The notes under the pieces: generated by a model
What the model was told of the DNA's origin: nothing
What the model saw: the letters and a program-made list of their open reading frames with translations, nothing else
Database searches by the model: none
Assembly: GCA_963756525.1 (NCBI GenBank)
Contig: CAVWNR010000009.1
Coordinates: 434,001-498,000, forward strand
Source of the DNA: CAVWNR01 sp963756525
GTDB taxonomy: Bacteria; Actinomycetota; Actinomycetes; Mycobacteriales; Jatrophihabitantaceae
Length of the DNA: 64,000 bases
Direction of reading: 5' to 3'
Program-made: the position numbers and the translations under genes
Shown: positions 8,986 through 16,634 of the stretch, one piece after another
How positions within the stretch are numbered: the stretch's first letter is position 1
Layout of the letters: each line of letters opens with the position of its first letter

Positions 8986-9929
8986 CGGGTGCGCGCCCCG
9001 CGCAGCAGGCGGACGTAGATGACCGCGATGACCAGGTTCGCCAGCAGCAGCAACAGCGAAATGGCCGAGCCGTAGCCGAGCCGGCCGCCGACGATCGCGG
9101 TCTTGTAGATGAACACCGGCAGGATCTGCGACGCGTTGTTCGGTCCGCCGCCGGTGAGCAGGTAGGGCGTGAAGTCGTTGAACGTCCAGAGCGTGATCAG
9201 CAGCGTGTTGGTGAGGATGTGCCGGCGGATGCCGGGAATCACCACGTCGCGCAGCTGCGCCCAGCTGCCGGCACCCGACAGGCGCGCCACCTCGAGCTGG
9301 GACTTCGGCACCGTGCTCAGCGCCGCCGAGTAGAGCAGCAGCGAGAACGCGGTGCCCCGCCAGATGTTGAAGACGATGATCACGGCCATCGGGTGGTCGA
9401 TCGTCCACGCCGTGCCCGTCGTGCCGAGCAGGCTGTTCAGCGTGCCGTGCTGGCGGTCGAGCAGGGCCTGCCACAGGAACGCGACCACCGATCCGGGCAG
9501 GATCCAGGCCAGCAGCACCAGCACGGTGACGATCGCCCGTATCCAGCCGCGCACCTGGCGGATGAACCAGGCGATGAGAAAGCCGAGCACGTTCTGCCCG
9601 ATCACCGCGGAGAAGCCCACGTAGAGCAGCGACAGGTACAGCGAGTTCACGAACAGCGGGTCGCGGATCGCCTCCCGGTAGTTCGACAGCCCGACGACGC
9701 TCGGCGACTGGGCCGTGGGGCCGGTCAGGCTGTAGTTCAGCACGCCCAGGTAGAGCGTCCAGACGGCGGGGAAGACCAGGAAGATCCCGATCAGCACGAG
9801 CGCCGGCGCGACCAGCGCCGACGCGGTGCCGCGACCGAGCCCGGCTACGTCGCCGTCGTCGCCGCGCGACGGCGCGCCGGTGTTGAGAGCGGCAGCAGCC
9901 TCACCCGGTCTGGACGTGGTCTGCGCCAA
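8982..9929 (-). CDS. Carbohydrate ABC transporter permease (MalF-like)
   Basis: A 315-residue permease with a hydrophilic N-terminus of about 35 residues and six membrane segments. The EAA loop reads SQLEVARLSGAGSWAQLRDV. The only usable in-frame start is TTG at 9929 (MAQTTSRPGEAAA), which lies inside the last 29 bases of the binding-protein gene; the long overlap implies translational coupling, but the exact start is uncertain. It is the first membrane subunit of the mannoside-type importer. Confidence 0.88.
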   Translation of the reverse strand: MAQTTSRPGEAAAALNTGAPSRGDDGDVAGLGRGTASALVAPALVLIGIFLVFPAVWTLYLGVLNYSLTGPTAQSPSVVGLSNYREAIRDPLFVNSLYLSLLYVGFSAVIGQNVLGFLIAWFIRQVRGWIRAIVTVLVLLAWILPGSVVAFLWQALLDRQHGTLNSLLGTTGTAWTIDHPMAVIIVFNIWRGTAFSLLLYSAALSTVPKSQLEVARLSGAGSWAQLRDVVIPGIRRHILTNTLLITLWTFNDFTPYLLTGGGPNNASQILPVFIYKTAIVGGRLGYGSAISLLLLLANLVIAVIYVRLLRGARTR

Positions 9930-11325
9930 CGATCTTCTCCAGGCTGGACTGGTAGGTCTTGGCCGCGTCCTGCGGGCTCTTGCCGCTCAGCACGTCCGCG
10001 GTCGACTGCTGGATCGCGATGGACACCTGCGGGTAGTGCGCGTCCGACGGCCGGTACACGGTGATCGGCAGCACCTTGTTGGCGATGAACGACAGCAACG
10101 GGTCGCTGTTGATCGTCGACTGGTTGACGTCGTTGCGCGCGGAGATGCGCACCTGCACCTTCGACAGCGCCTCCTGGGCCTGCTTGGAGGCCATGTAGCT
10201 CATCAGCTCCCACGCCTGCTGCGGGTACTTCGTCGCCGGGTCGAGCAGCCACCCGGTGCCGCCAGAGATGCTGACGAAGTTCTGCCCGTTCACCCCGGTG
10301 CCGGGCATCGCCGCGGGGATCAGTGCCCAGCCGATCACCGAGTTCCGGTTGGGCATCGAGGTCTTGCCACAGCTGGTCTTGTCCGGGCAGATGATCGAGC
10401 GCCACAGGTAGTCGCTCTCCAGCAGGATGCCGATCTTGTTCTGGGAGAACTCGGCGAAGGACTCGTCGCGGCCGGACTGGTCCTGCTGCAGTCTCGGGTC
10501 GCCCAGCCCGCTGCCGCCGTAGAGCTGCTGGTAGAAGCGCAGCACCCCGACGACGTTCTGCGTGGCACCCTGCCACTTCTGCGTCTTGTCGTCGTAGAGC
10601 TTTGCGCCGGTGCCGACCAGCAGCGGCAGGAAGCCCTGCGTGGTGGTGGCCTCACCCATCGGCGTGCCGGCGTCGATCTGGATCGGGTCGACGCCGGCGA
10701 GCTTCTTCAGCGCCGCGCCGGCGGTGAGGATGTCCTGCCAGGACTTGGGCTGCCAGTTCGTCGGCAGCCCCGCACGCTGGAAGAGCGTCTTGTTGAAGTA
10801 CAGCACCCGGCCGTCGGTGCCGTTCGGAATGCCGTAACGCTGGCCTTGGTAGCTCATGTTCTGCTGGACGGTGGGCGAGATCTGCGACCAGCCGTCCCAG
10901 CTGTCCGCGGCGCTGCCCGCCACTTGGCTCAGCGGCTTGATGTAGCCGGCGCTGGCGAGCTCGCCGACCCAGATGCCGTCGGCGGCGAAGACGTCGGCGC
11001 CGCTGCCGGCTTTGAGGTTGAGCTCGAGCTTGGTCTTGTAGTCCTCGTCGGCCACGCCCGAGCCGACGAACTTGACGGTCGCGTTGACGCCCTTCGCCTT
11101 CTCCATCGCTACGAAGCCCGGGATGACCGTGTTGGTGATCCAGCCGGCCTCGGCCGCGTTCTTGCCGCCGACGACGTCGTTGGCGGTGATGGTCAGGCTG
11201 ACGCTCTTGGCCGTGGCGTTGGCCGACGGGTTGCTCTTGGACTTCTTGCCGCTCACGCAGCTGGTCAGCAACGCGCTCGCGACCACGGCGCAGACGGCTA
11301 TCTCTCCGGCGCGGGACAGGCGCAT
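9901..11325 (-). CDS. Extracellular sugar-binding lipoprotein of ABC importer
   Basis: A 474-residue solute-binding protein (family 1). The signal peptide ends in a lipobox, ASALLTSC, so the mature protein is a membrane-anchored lipoprotein with Cys about residue 23. Body motifs fit sugar binders: ADVFAADGIWVGELASAGYI, RYGIPNGTDGRVLYFNKTLF, and a C-terminal segment with KTYQSSLEKIV. ATG at 11325 is preceded by GGAGG at 8 bases. It is the first gene of the operon running through two permeases, ATPase, PHP hydrolase and alpha-mannosidase, so the ligand is probably a mannose-containing glycan or glycoside (inference). Confidence 0.92.
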   Translation of the reverse strand: MRLSRAGEIAVCAVVASALLTSCVSGKKSKSNPSANATAKSVSLTITANDVVGGKNAAEAGWITNTVIPGFVAMEKAKGVNATVKFVGSGVADEDYKTKLELNLKAGSGADVFAADGIWVGELASAGYIKPLSQVAGSAADSWDGWSQISPTVQQNMSYQGQRYGIPNGTDGRVLYFNKTLFQRAGLPTNWQPKSWQDILTAGAALKKLAGVDPIQIDAGTPMGEATTTQGFLPLLVGTGAKLYDDKTQKWQGATQNVVGVLRFYQQLYGGSGLGDPRLQQDQSGRDESFAEFSQNKIGILLESDYLWRSIICPDKTSCGKTSMPNRNSVIGWALIPAAMPGTGVNGQNFVSISGGTGWLLDPATKYPQQAWELMSYMASKQAQEALSKVQVRISARNDVNQSTINSDPLLSFIANKVLPITVYRPSDAHYPQVSIAIQQSTADVLSGKSPQDAAKTYQSSLEKIVGADHVQTG

Positions 11326-11346
11326 GACACACCTCCGGGGATCTGC

Positions 11347-11386
11347 TCGACATGATCAGCCTGGCATGACATCGTCGTCATGTCGA
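11347..11386. promoter_or_regulatory. Nested palindromes, candidate operator of the GH38 importer operon
   Basis: Upstream of the binding-protein start there are two overlapping inverted repeats: outer 9-bp perfect arms TCGACATGA (11347-11355) and TCATGTCGA (11378-11386), and an inner 6-bp pair CATGAC (11365-11370)/GTCATG (11377-11382). The inner core TGACATCGTCGTCA resembles LacI-family operators, which are CG-centred palindromes. It sits 22-61 bp before the ATG, where an operator or promoter is expected. No LacI gene is in the window. Confidence 0.5.
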
Positions 11387-11414
11387 CGTGCCGTGCCGCG
11401 CCGAGTCACGGAAA

Positions 11415-12203
11415 CTACCGGACGTCGGCGAGGGCCGCGGCGCGGGCGAAGACGGCGTCGAGCATCGGCTCGGTGAGCCGGCCGGTGAACGTGTTCTGCT
11501 GGCTCGGGTGGTAGCAGCCCAGCGCCGTGCGGCCATCCGGCAGTTGGATCTCGACGCCGTGCCCGAAGGCCGGCACCCGAGTCGGTACCTCTGCGCCGGC
11601 CGCGCGCAACGCCGGCCAGAGCGCGCTCCAGCCGAACCCGCCCAGCACCACCACCGCCCGGACGCTCGGCCAGACCAGCGCGAGCTCGCGGGCCAGCCAG
11701 GGACGGCAGGTGTCGCGCTCGGCGGGGGTCGGGTCGTTGGCCGGCGGCGCGCAGCGGACGGTGGCCACCACCCGGGTGCGGAAGAGGACCAGCCCGTCGT
11801 CGGGCGAGACCGACGTCGGCTGGCTCGCCAGGCCGCACCGGTACATCGCGGCGTAGAGCCAGTCGCCGGACCGGTCGCCGGTGAAGTTGCGCCCGGTCCG
11901 GTTGCCGCCGTGCGCTGCCGGCGCCAGCCCGATCACCAGCACGCGCGGGTTCTGCGCGCCGAAGCCGGGGATGGGACGCCCCCAGTACGGCTGGTCGGCG
12001 AACGCGCGCCGCTTGGTGGCCGCCACTTGCTCGCGCCAGGCGACCAGTCGCGGGCAGGCCCGGCAGACCGAGACCCGGGCGTCGAGCGCTGGCATGCCCC
12101 GGGCGCTGCGCGCGAGCCGGGCCACGTCGTCGGCGGACCGGGCGACAGGCGTGCGTGGGGTGGCCGGGTCCCCGGGCCATCCCGTGCCGGGAACAGCGAC
12201 CAT
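11415..12203 (-). CDS. Uracil-DNA glycosylase, family 5 (UdgB)
   Basis: A 262-residue DNA repair enzyme that removes uracil and some other deaminated bases. Evidence: Fe-S cluster cysteines in SVCRACPRLVAWRE, plus a further Cys pair region (ATVRCAPPANDPTPAERDTC), the active-site block GLAPAAHGGNRTGRNFTGDR, and the C-terminal CYHPSQQNTFTGRLT motif with the catalytic His. ATG at 12203 gives MVAVPGTGWPGDPA; further upstream sequence belongs to the divergent promoter of the DUF4235 gene. Family 5 enzymes are common in actinobacteria. Confidence 0.92.
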   Translation of the reverse strand: MVAVPGTGWPGDPATPRTPVARSADDVARLARSARGMPALDARVSVCRACPRLVAWREQVAATKRRAFADQPYWGRPIPGFGAQNPRVLVIGLAPAAHGGNRTGRNFTGDRSGDWLYAAMYRCGLASQPTSVSPDDGLVLFRTRVVATVRCAPPANDPTPAERDTCRPWLARELALVWPSVRAVVVLGGFGWSALWPALRAAGAEVPTRVPAFGHGVEIQLPDGRTALGCYHPSQQNTFTGRLTEPMLDAVFARAAALADVR

Positions 12204-12258
12204 CCGCTCAGCCTGGCATAGTTGCGATACCGCAGAGATGACCAGAACGGAGCCGTCC

Positions 12259-12582
12259 ATGGCAAAGATGACCCAACGGGTCGGCATGAAGCTGCTCCAG
12301 CTCGTGATCAGCATCCCGGTCGGCATCGTGACCAAGAGGATCGTCGATCGTTACTGGCAGGCCAGCCATCCGGAGGATCCGGCGCGCAGCCCGGCCGACC
12401 CGAGAGCGCACTGGCGCGACGCGCTCGCGTGGGCCGCCGTGTCGGCGATGGGGCTCGCGGTCTCCCGACTGGTGACCGCCAAAGGCGCAGCGGCCATGTG
12501 GCGCATGATCACCGGCAAGGAGCCCCCGGAGTTGGAAGAGGCCGACGAGAGCGCCGAGCCGCAGGAGCAGCCGGCTAGCTGA
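12259..12582 (+). CDS. DUF4235 family membrane protein
   Basis: A 107-residue small protein of the actinobacterial DUF4235 family, function unknown. It has a first hydrophobic helix (LLQLVISIPVGIVTKRIVDRYW), a central WRDALAWAAVSAMGLAVSRL helix and an acidic C-terminal tail (ELEEADESAEPQEQPAS). ATG at 12259 is preferred because GGAG lies 6 bases upstream; an ATG at 12238 is an alternative. It ends inside the last codons of the convergent nagA gene (8-base overlap). Confidence 0.85.
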   Translation: MAKMTQRVGMKLLQLVISIPVGIVTKRIVDRYWQASHPEDPARSPADPRAHWRDALAWAAVSAMGLAVSRLVTAKGAAAMWRMITGKEPPELEEADESAEPQEQPAS

Positions 12583-13708
12583 CCCAGTCCCCCTGCGCCA
12601 TCACCCGCTGCAGCCGGTAGTCGTCGTCGAGCAGCACCAGGTCGGCGTCGAGGCCGGCAGCGATCGCGCCGCAACGATCGGCAAGGCCCAGCACTCGGGC
12701 CGGGTTCCGGGACGCCGCCGCCGACGCGACCTCGATCGGCAGCTCGGCGTCCACGACCGCGCGGCGCAGCGCCAGGTCCATGGTGAGCGTGCTGCCGGCC
12801 AGCACGCCGTTGGACGCCAGCCGCGCCTCACCGCCGCCGACCCGCACGTCCTGGCCGCCGAGCCGGTAGTTGCCGTCGCCCATGCCGGCCGCGTCGATGG
12901 CGTCGGTGATCAGGACGAGCCGGTCGCGGCCGCGGGCGAGCACGTCGCGGAGTATCGCCGGGTGCACGTGCACCCCGTCGTTCACGATCTCGCAGCAGAC
13001 TCCGGCGTCGAGCGAGGCGAGCACCGGGCCGGGTTCGCGGTGGTGGATGGGGCGCATCCCGTTGAACAGGTGGGTCGCGAGGCTGGCGCCGTGGGCGTAG
13101 GCGGCGCTGGCCTCGGCGTAGGTGGCGTCGGTGTGGCCGACCGCTGCGACCGCGCCGGCGGCCACCAGGTCGTCGACGAGGTCGAGCGCGCCGGCGAGCT
13201 CGGGGGCCAGCGTCATGCTGCGCAGCTGGCCGCGGCCGGCGTCGAGCATCCGGGCGAGATCCTTGCGGTCGGGCAGCTCGAGGTAGTCGGGGTTCTGCGC
13301 GCCACACCGGGCATGCGACAGGTACGGCCCTTCCAGGTGGGCGCCGACGACGTGACCGTCCGGGTGCGGCCCACGCTCGGCGAGCGCCGCGGCCCAGCCG
13401 AGCTGCTCGCACAACGCGTCGACCGGCGCGGTGACGAACGAGACGAGCGTGCGGGTCGTGCCCCGCGAGCGGTGGTAGGCGACGCCGGCGGCGAGGCCGT
13501 CCGCCGACGCGGCGAAGTCGTGGCCGTTACCGCCGTGGACGTGCAGGTCGACGAAGCCGGGCAGCAGCCAGCCGCCGCCGAGGTCGGTCGCGTCGCCGTC
13601 CGGCGAGCCAGGGCCCACGCCGGTGATCACCGTGCCGTCGACCTCGACCCAGCCCGGGTCGAGCACCCCGTCGGGTGTCACCACCCGGCATCCGGCGACG
13701 ACGGTCAT
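12575..13708 (-). CDS. nagA: N-acetylglucosamine-6-phosphate deacetylase
   Basis: A 377-residue amidohydrolase that converts GlcNAc-6-phosphate to glucosamine-6-phosphate plus acetate in the cytoplasm. Motifs: GFVDLHVHGGNGHDF (metal-binding HxH), GAHLEGPYLSHARCGAQNPD (catalytic Glu), AVGHTDATYAEA, THLFNGMRPIHHREPG, LITDAIDAAGMGDG (catalytic Asp) and SNGVLAGSTLTMD. It is the last gene of the dre-controlled operon: its ATG at 13708 is 4 bp after the SIS gene, and products of the two would act in sequence on GlcNAc-6-P. Confidence 0.95.
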   Translation of the reverse strand: MTVVAGCRVVTPDGVLDPGWVEVDGTVITGVGPGSPDGDATDLGGGWLLPGFVDLHVHGGNGHDFAASADGLAAGVAYHRSRGTTRTLVSFVTAPVDALCEQLGWAAALAERGPHPDGHVVGAHLEGPYLSHARCGAQNPDYLELPDRKDLARMLDAGRGQLRSMTLAPELAGALDLVDDLVAAGAVAAVGHTDATYAEASAAYAHGASLATHLFNGMRPIHHREPGPVLASLDAGVCCEIVNDGVHVHPAILRDVLARGRDRLVLITDAIDAAGMGDGNYRLGGQDVRVGGGEARLASNGVLAGSTLTMDLALRRAVVDAELPIEVASAAASRNPARVLGLADRCGAIAAGLDADLVLLDDDYRLQRVMAQGDWVS

Positions 13709-13712
13709 CGTC

Positions 13713-14597
13713 CTAATCCAGGACTACGGAGCGGGTGAGATTGCGCGGCCGGTCGGGGTCGAGACCCTTCCGCTCGGCGAGCGCGACGGCCAGCCGCTGG
13801 GCGAGGATCAGCTCGGCCATCGGGTCGCCGCGGCCGGCGAGGAGAAGGCCGCCGGTCGGCGCGAGGTCGTCGGCCAGCCCGGCCGGTACCTCGCCGAAGA
13901 TCCACACGACGGAGCGCTCGTCGATAACGCTGATCGGCCCGTGCCGGAACTCCATCGCGGGGTAGGCCTCGGTCCACGACTGCGACGCCTCGCGGAGCTT
14001 CAACGCCGCCTCCTGGGCCAGGCCGACCGTCCAGCCGGTGCCGAGGAAGGTGAACTGCTGACGGGTGAGCGCGCCGGCCGGCAGTTCGGCGACGCTCGTC
14101 CGGCGGCCCTGCGCGATGGCCGGCGCAACATCCTCACCGAGCCCCGCGCGCAGCAAGGCCAGCGTGCTGGTGGCGAAGCGGGTCTGCACCACGGAGCGCT
14201 CGTCGGCGAAGTCCAGCACGATCGCGTGCCCCGCCGCGTGCATGATCGGCGTGGCCGGGTCGGCGGTGATCGCGACGCTGCGGGTGCCGGCACCAAGCCG
14301 GGCCAGCGCATCGAGCACCTCCGTCGTCGTGCCCGAGCGGCTGATGACGAGCACCCGGTCGTAGCGGCGGGTATGCGGGAACTCCGAGGCCGGCCAGGCG
14401 TCGGTCTCGCCCAGTCCGGCGCTCTCGCGGCGCGTGGCGTAGGACTGCGCGATGAACAGCGACGTCCCGCAGCCCAGCGCGGCCACCCGCTCGCCGCGAC
14501 CCGGGAGCGCGCCGGCGACCTCAGGGGTGGCCGCCACCTGGGCGGCTCGCTGCCAGCAGTCCGGCTGGCTCGCGATCTCGTCCACGACGTGGCTCAT
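13713..14597 (-). CDS. SIS-domain sugar isomerase/deaminase (GlmS-isomerase-like)
   Basis: A 294-residue protein with two SIS domains and no glutaminase domain. It shows ALGCGTSLFIAQSYATRRES, VLVISRSGTTTEVLDAL and the GlmS-like helix EAALKLREASQSWTEAYPA followed by MEFRHGP. Such proteins (AgaS/NagB-II type) can act as aldose-ketose isomerases or glucosamine-6-phosphate deaminases. Placed right before nagA, it probably performs the deamination/isomerisation step that NagB does elsewhere; no NagB is in the window. ATG at 14597 follows a repeated leader with GGAG 7 bases upstream. Confidence 0.88.
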   Translation of the reverse strand: MSHVVDEIASQPDCWQRAAQVAATPEVAGALPGRGERVAALGCGTSLFIAQSYATRRESAGLGETDAWPASEFPHTRRYDRVLVISRSGTTTEVLDALARLGAGTRSVAITADPATPIMHAAGHAIVLDFADERSVVQTRFATSTLALLRAGLGEDVAPAIAQGRRTSVAELPAGALTRQQFTFLGTGWTVGLAQEAALKLREASQSWTEAYPAMEFRHGPISVIDERSVVWIFGEVPAGLADDLAPTGGLLLAGRGDPMAELILAQRLAVALAERKGLDPDRPRNLTRSVVLD

Positions 14598-14673
14598 TGC
14601 TCGACTCCGCGCTCGGTCCGCTCCTCGGTGCTTCGCACCTGCGATGCTCCCTCGCTGTCGTCTTCGGCAGCAC
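14598..14673 (-). repeat. Intercistronic repeated leader copy 1 (with Shine-Dalgarno)
   Basis: The 76-bp gap between the second permease and the SIS gene holds, read on the minus strand, blocks also found in the gap at 15556-15598: AGCACCGAG, ACGACAGCGAG and finally GAGCGCGGAGTCGAGCA directly abutting the start codon. The GGAG inside the last block is the ribosome-binding site. The blocks are in a different order and spacing from the second copy. Confidence 0.6.
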
Positions 14674-15555
14674 TCACTTGATCGACCCCGCGGTGAGGCC
14701 GCTGACGACCTTTCCCTCGATGAACGCGAACAGGATGATCACCGGGATCGTCGCAATCACCGAGGCGGCGAACAGGTGCCCCCAGTCGATGGAGTACTGG
14801 CCGATGTAGTTGTTGATCGCCACGGTGAGCGGGTACTGGCTGGGCTGCGAGGTCAAGGTCAGCGCGACGAGGAACTCGTTCCACGCGCCGATGAACGTGA
14901 AGATCAGCGCGGTTACGATGCCCGGGAGCGCCAGCGGCAGCGTGATCCGCGAGAGCGCGCCGATCCGGCTGGTGCCGTCGACCATCGCCGCCTCTTCCAG
15001 CTCGGCCGGAATGGAGGAGAAGTACGCATTGAGGATCCAGACCGCGAACGCCAGGTTGAACCCGGCGTTGACCAGGATCAGCGACACCGTCGGGCTGGGC
15101 AGGTTGAAGCTGGTGAACTCGCGCTCGATGCCGACCAGCATCGCGGCCGGCTGGAACATCTGGGTGACCAGCACCAGCAGCAGGAACAGCATCCGGCCGC
15201 GGAACCGGCGCCGCGCGGTGTAGTACGCCGCGGGCAGCGCGACGATCAGCACGAGCACCGTTGCTCCGGCGGCAATCTCCAGGCTCACTGCCAGGTTCGT
15301 GCCGAAGCCGCTCTTCCACAGGCTGGTGAAGTTGCCGAAGTTCCAGTGCTTGGGGACGTAGCCGCGCTCGAGCAACTCGTTGTTCGGCCGCAGCGCGGTG
15401 ATCACCATCTCGACGTACGGCAGCAGGAAGATGATCGCGATCAGATAGGCCGCCACCGCGACCGCGAGCTTGCGCCCGACCGAGCCCCGACGCGGCCGTC
15501 CCGGCCGGTTGACGTCGACGACCGGAGTGACGGTGTCGCTCGCGACTGTGCTCAC
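14674..15555 (-). CDS. Carbohydrate ABC transporter permease (MalG-like, DasC type)
   Basis: A 293-residue permease with six membrane segments and an EAA loop (ELEEAAMVDGTSRIGALSRI). It starts at GTG 15555, chosen because the repeated leader supplies GGAG 7 bases upstream. The C-terminus FIEGKVVSGLTAGSIK is the classic 'GLTAGAVK' end of MalG-type subunits. Together with the permease before it and the binding protein it forms an importer resembling DasABC, which takes up GlcNAc/chitobiose in streptomycetes. Confidence 0.92.
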   Translation of the reverse strand: MSTVASDTVTPVVDVNRPGRPRRGSVGRKLAVAVAAYLIAIIFLLPYVEMVITALRPNNELLERGYVPKHWNFGNFTSLWKSGFGTNLAVSLEIAAGATVLVLIVALPAAYYTARRRFRGRMLFLLLVLVTQMFQPAAMLVGIEREFTSFNLPSPTVSLILVNAGFNLAFAVWILNAYFSSIPAELEEAAMVDGTSRIGALSRITLPLALPGIVTALIFTFIGAWNEFLVALTLTSQPSQYPLTVAINNYIGQYSIDWGHLFAASVIATIPVIILFAFIEGKVVSGLTAGSIK

Positions 15556-15598
15556 TGCTCGACTCCGCGCTCGCTTCGCTCGCTGTCGTGCTCGGTGC
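15556..15598 (-). repeat. Intercistronic repeated leader copy 2 (with Shine-Dalgarno)
   Basis: The whole 43-bp gap between the two permease genes is made of the same blocks as at 14598-14673: on the minus strand it runs AGCACCGAG, ACGACAGCGAG, then GAGCGAAGCGAGCGCGG and AGTCGAGCA up to the GTG start. The internal GAGCGAAGCGAGC is itself a short imperfect repeat. It carries the GGAG ribosome-binding site. Confidence 0.6.
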
Positions 15599-16555
15599 TC
15601 ATCCCGTCACCTGGTCCTTCCAGCGCGTGACTTTCAGGAAGATCAGTACGACCACGATGACCAGGCCGAAGTTGATGACGGACATCGCAGCGGACTCGCC
15701 GATGTAGGCCTGCTTGAGCTGGTACATGAACACCGTCGTGGTTGCCGTGTCGTACCCCGGGCCGCCCCGCGTCATGGCCCAGATGATCGGGAAGGAGTTG
15801 AACACGTTGATGACGTTGATGAGCAGCGCGACGAGGAACGACGGGCGCAGCAGCGGCAGCGTGATCGACAGGTAGGCCCGCCACGACGATGCGCCGTCGA
15901 CCCGCGCCGCCTCATACAGCTCGCCCGGGATGGTCTGCAACCCGGCCAGCAGCGCGTAGCTCGAGAACGGCAGCGACACGAAGATGGCCACGACCATCAT
16001 CCAGACGAACGCCGAGCCGGGCTGGCCTAGCCAGTCGGTCCGCGCCGGATCTTTGAGCAGGCCGATGTCGTGCAGGAACACGTACACCACGCCGCTACCC
16101 GCGGTCAGCCCCCAGCGGAAGACCAGGGCCGTCATCAGCACCGAGGCCGCCCACGGGGCGATGAGCGCCCAGCGGGCCACCCGGCGCCCCGGGAAGCGCT
16201 GGTTGAACAATTGCGCGATACCCAGGGAGAGCAGCATGGTCACCGCGACGACGATGACCACCCACTCGACCGTGCGGATCAGGATGCTGCCGAGCGCCGG
16301 TTCGGTGAACAGGTTCGTGAAGTTGTTCCAGCCGGCCGAGCCGAGGTCGAACCCATTCGGCGTGAAGTGCTCGAAGGAGGTCTGGAACATCACGACAACC
16401 GGCCAGATGACCACCACCCCGACCAGGGCGATGGTGGGGCCGAGCCAGAGCAGCGCGGCGCCGAGCCGCGTCAGCCGGTGCGTCATCCGCCGTCGCCGCG
16501 GTCGGCGGACCGGGGTCTGCGGCGGGCGGGTCGCCGCCGCTGTCGTCTCAGTCAT
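15599..16555 (-). CDS. Carbohydrate ABC transporter permease (MalF-like, DasB type)
   Basis: A 318-residue permease. After a basic N-terminus (RRPRRRRMTHRLTRL) come six membrane segments and the EAA loop ELYEAARVDGASSWRAYLSI. ATG at 16555 (MTETTAAATRPP) is taken as the start. It lies 79 bp downstream of the binding-protein gene, across a perfect stem-loop. It pairs with the next permease. Confidence 0.92.
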   Translation of the reverse strand: MTETTAAATRPPQTPVRRPRRRRMTHRLTRLGAALLWLGPTIALVGVVVIWPVVVMFQTSFEHFTPNGFDLGSAGWNNFTNLFTEPALGSILIRTVEWVVIVVAVTMLLSLGIAQLFNQRFPGRRVARWALIAPWAASVLMTALVFRWGLTAGSGVVYVFLHDIGLLKDPARTDWLGQPGSAFVWMMVVAIFVSLPFSSYALLAGLQTIPGELYEAARVDGASSWRAYLSITLPLLRPSFLVALLINVINVFNSFPIIWAMTRGGPGYDTATTTVFMYQLKQAYIGESAAMSVINFGLVIVVVLIFLKVTRWKDQVTG

Positions 16556-16581
16556 GTAGGGCCTATCGCCTCGCGTGCAAT

Positions 16582-16624
16582 GGTCGTCCCGGCGCGGGCC
16601 GTTGACCAGCCCGCCGGGACGACC
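16582..16624 (-). terminator. Intercistronic stem-loop between binding-protein and permease genes
   Basis: Perfect 13-bp arms, GGTCGTCCCGGCG at 16582-16594 and CGCCGGGACGACC at 16612-16624, flank a 17-base loop. The structure begins 11 bp past the binding-protein stop (16635) and ends 27 bp before the permease start. Such stem-loops in importer operons protect or partly terminate the upstream mRNA so that the binding protein is made in excess; no U-tract is seen, so partial termination or 3'-end protection is more likely than full termination. Confidence 0.7.
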
Positions 16625-16634
16625 ACGCCATCCG

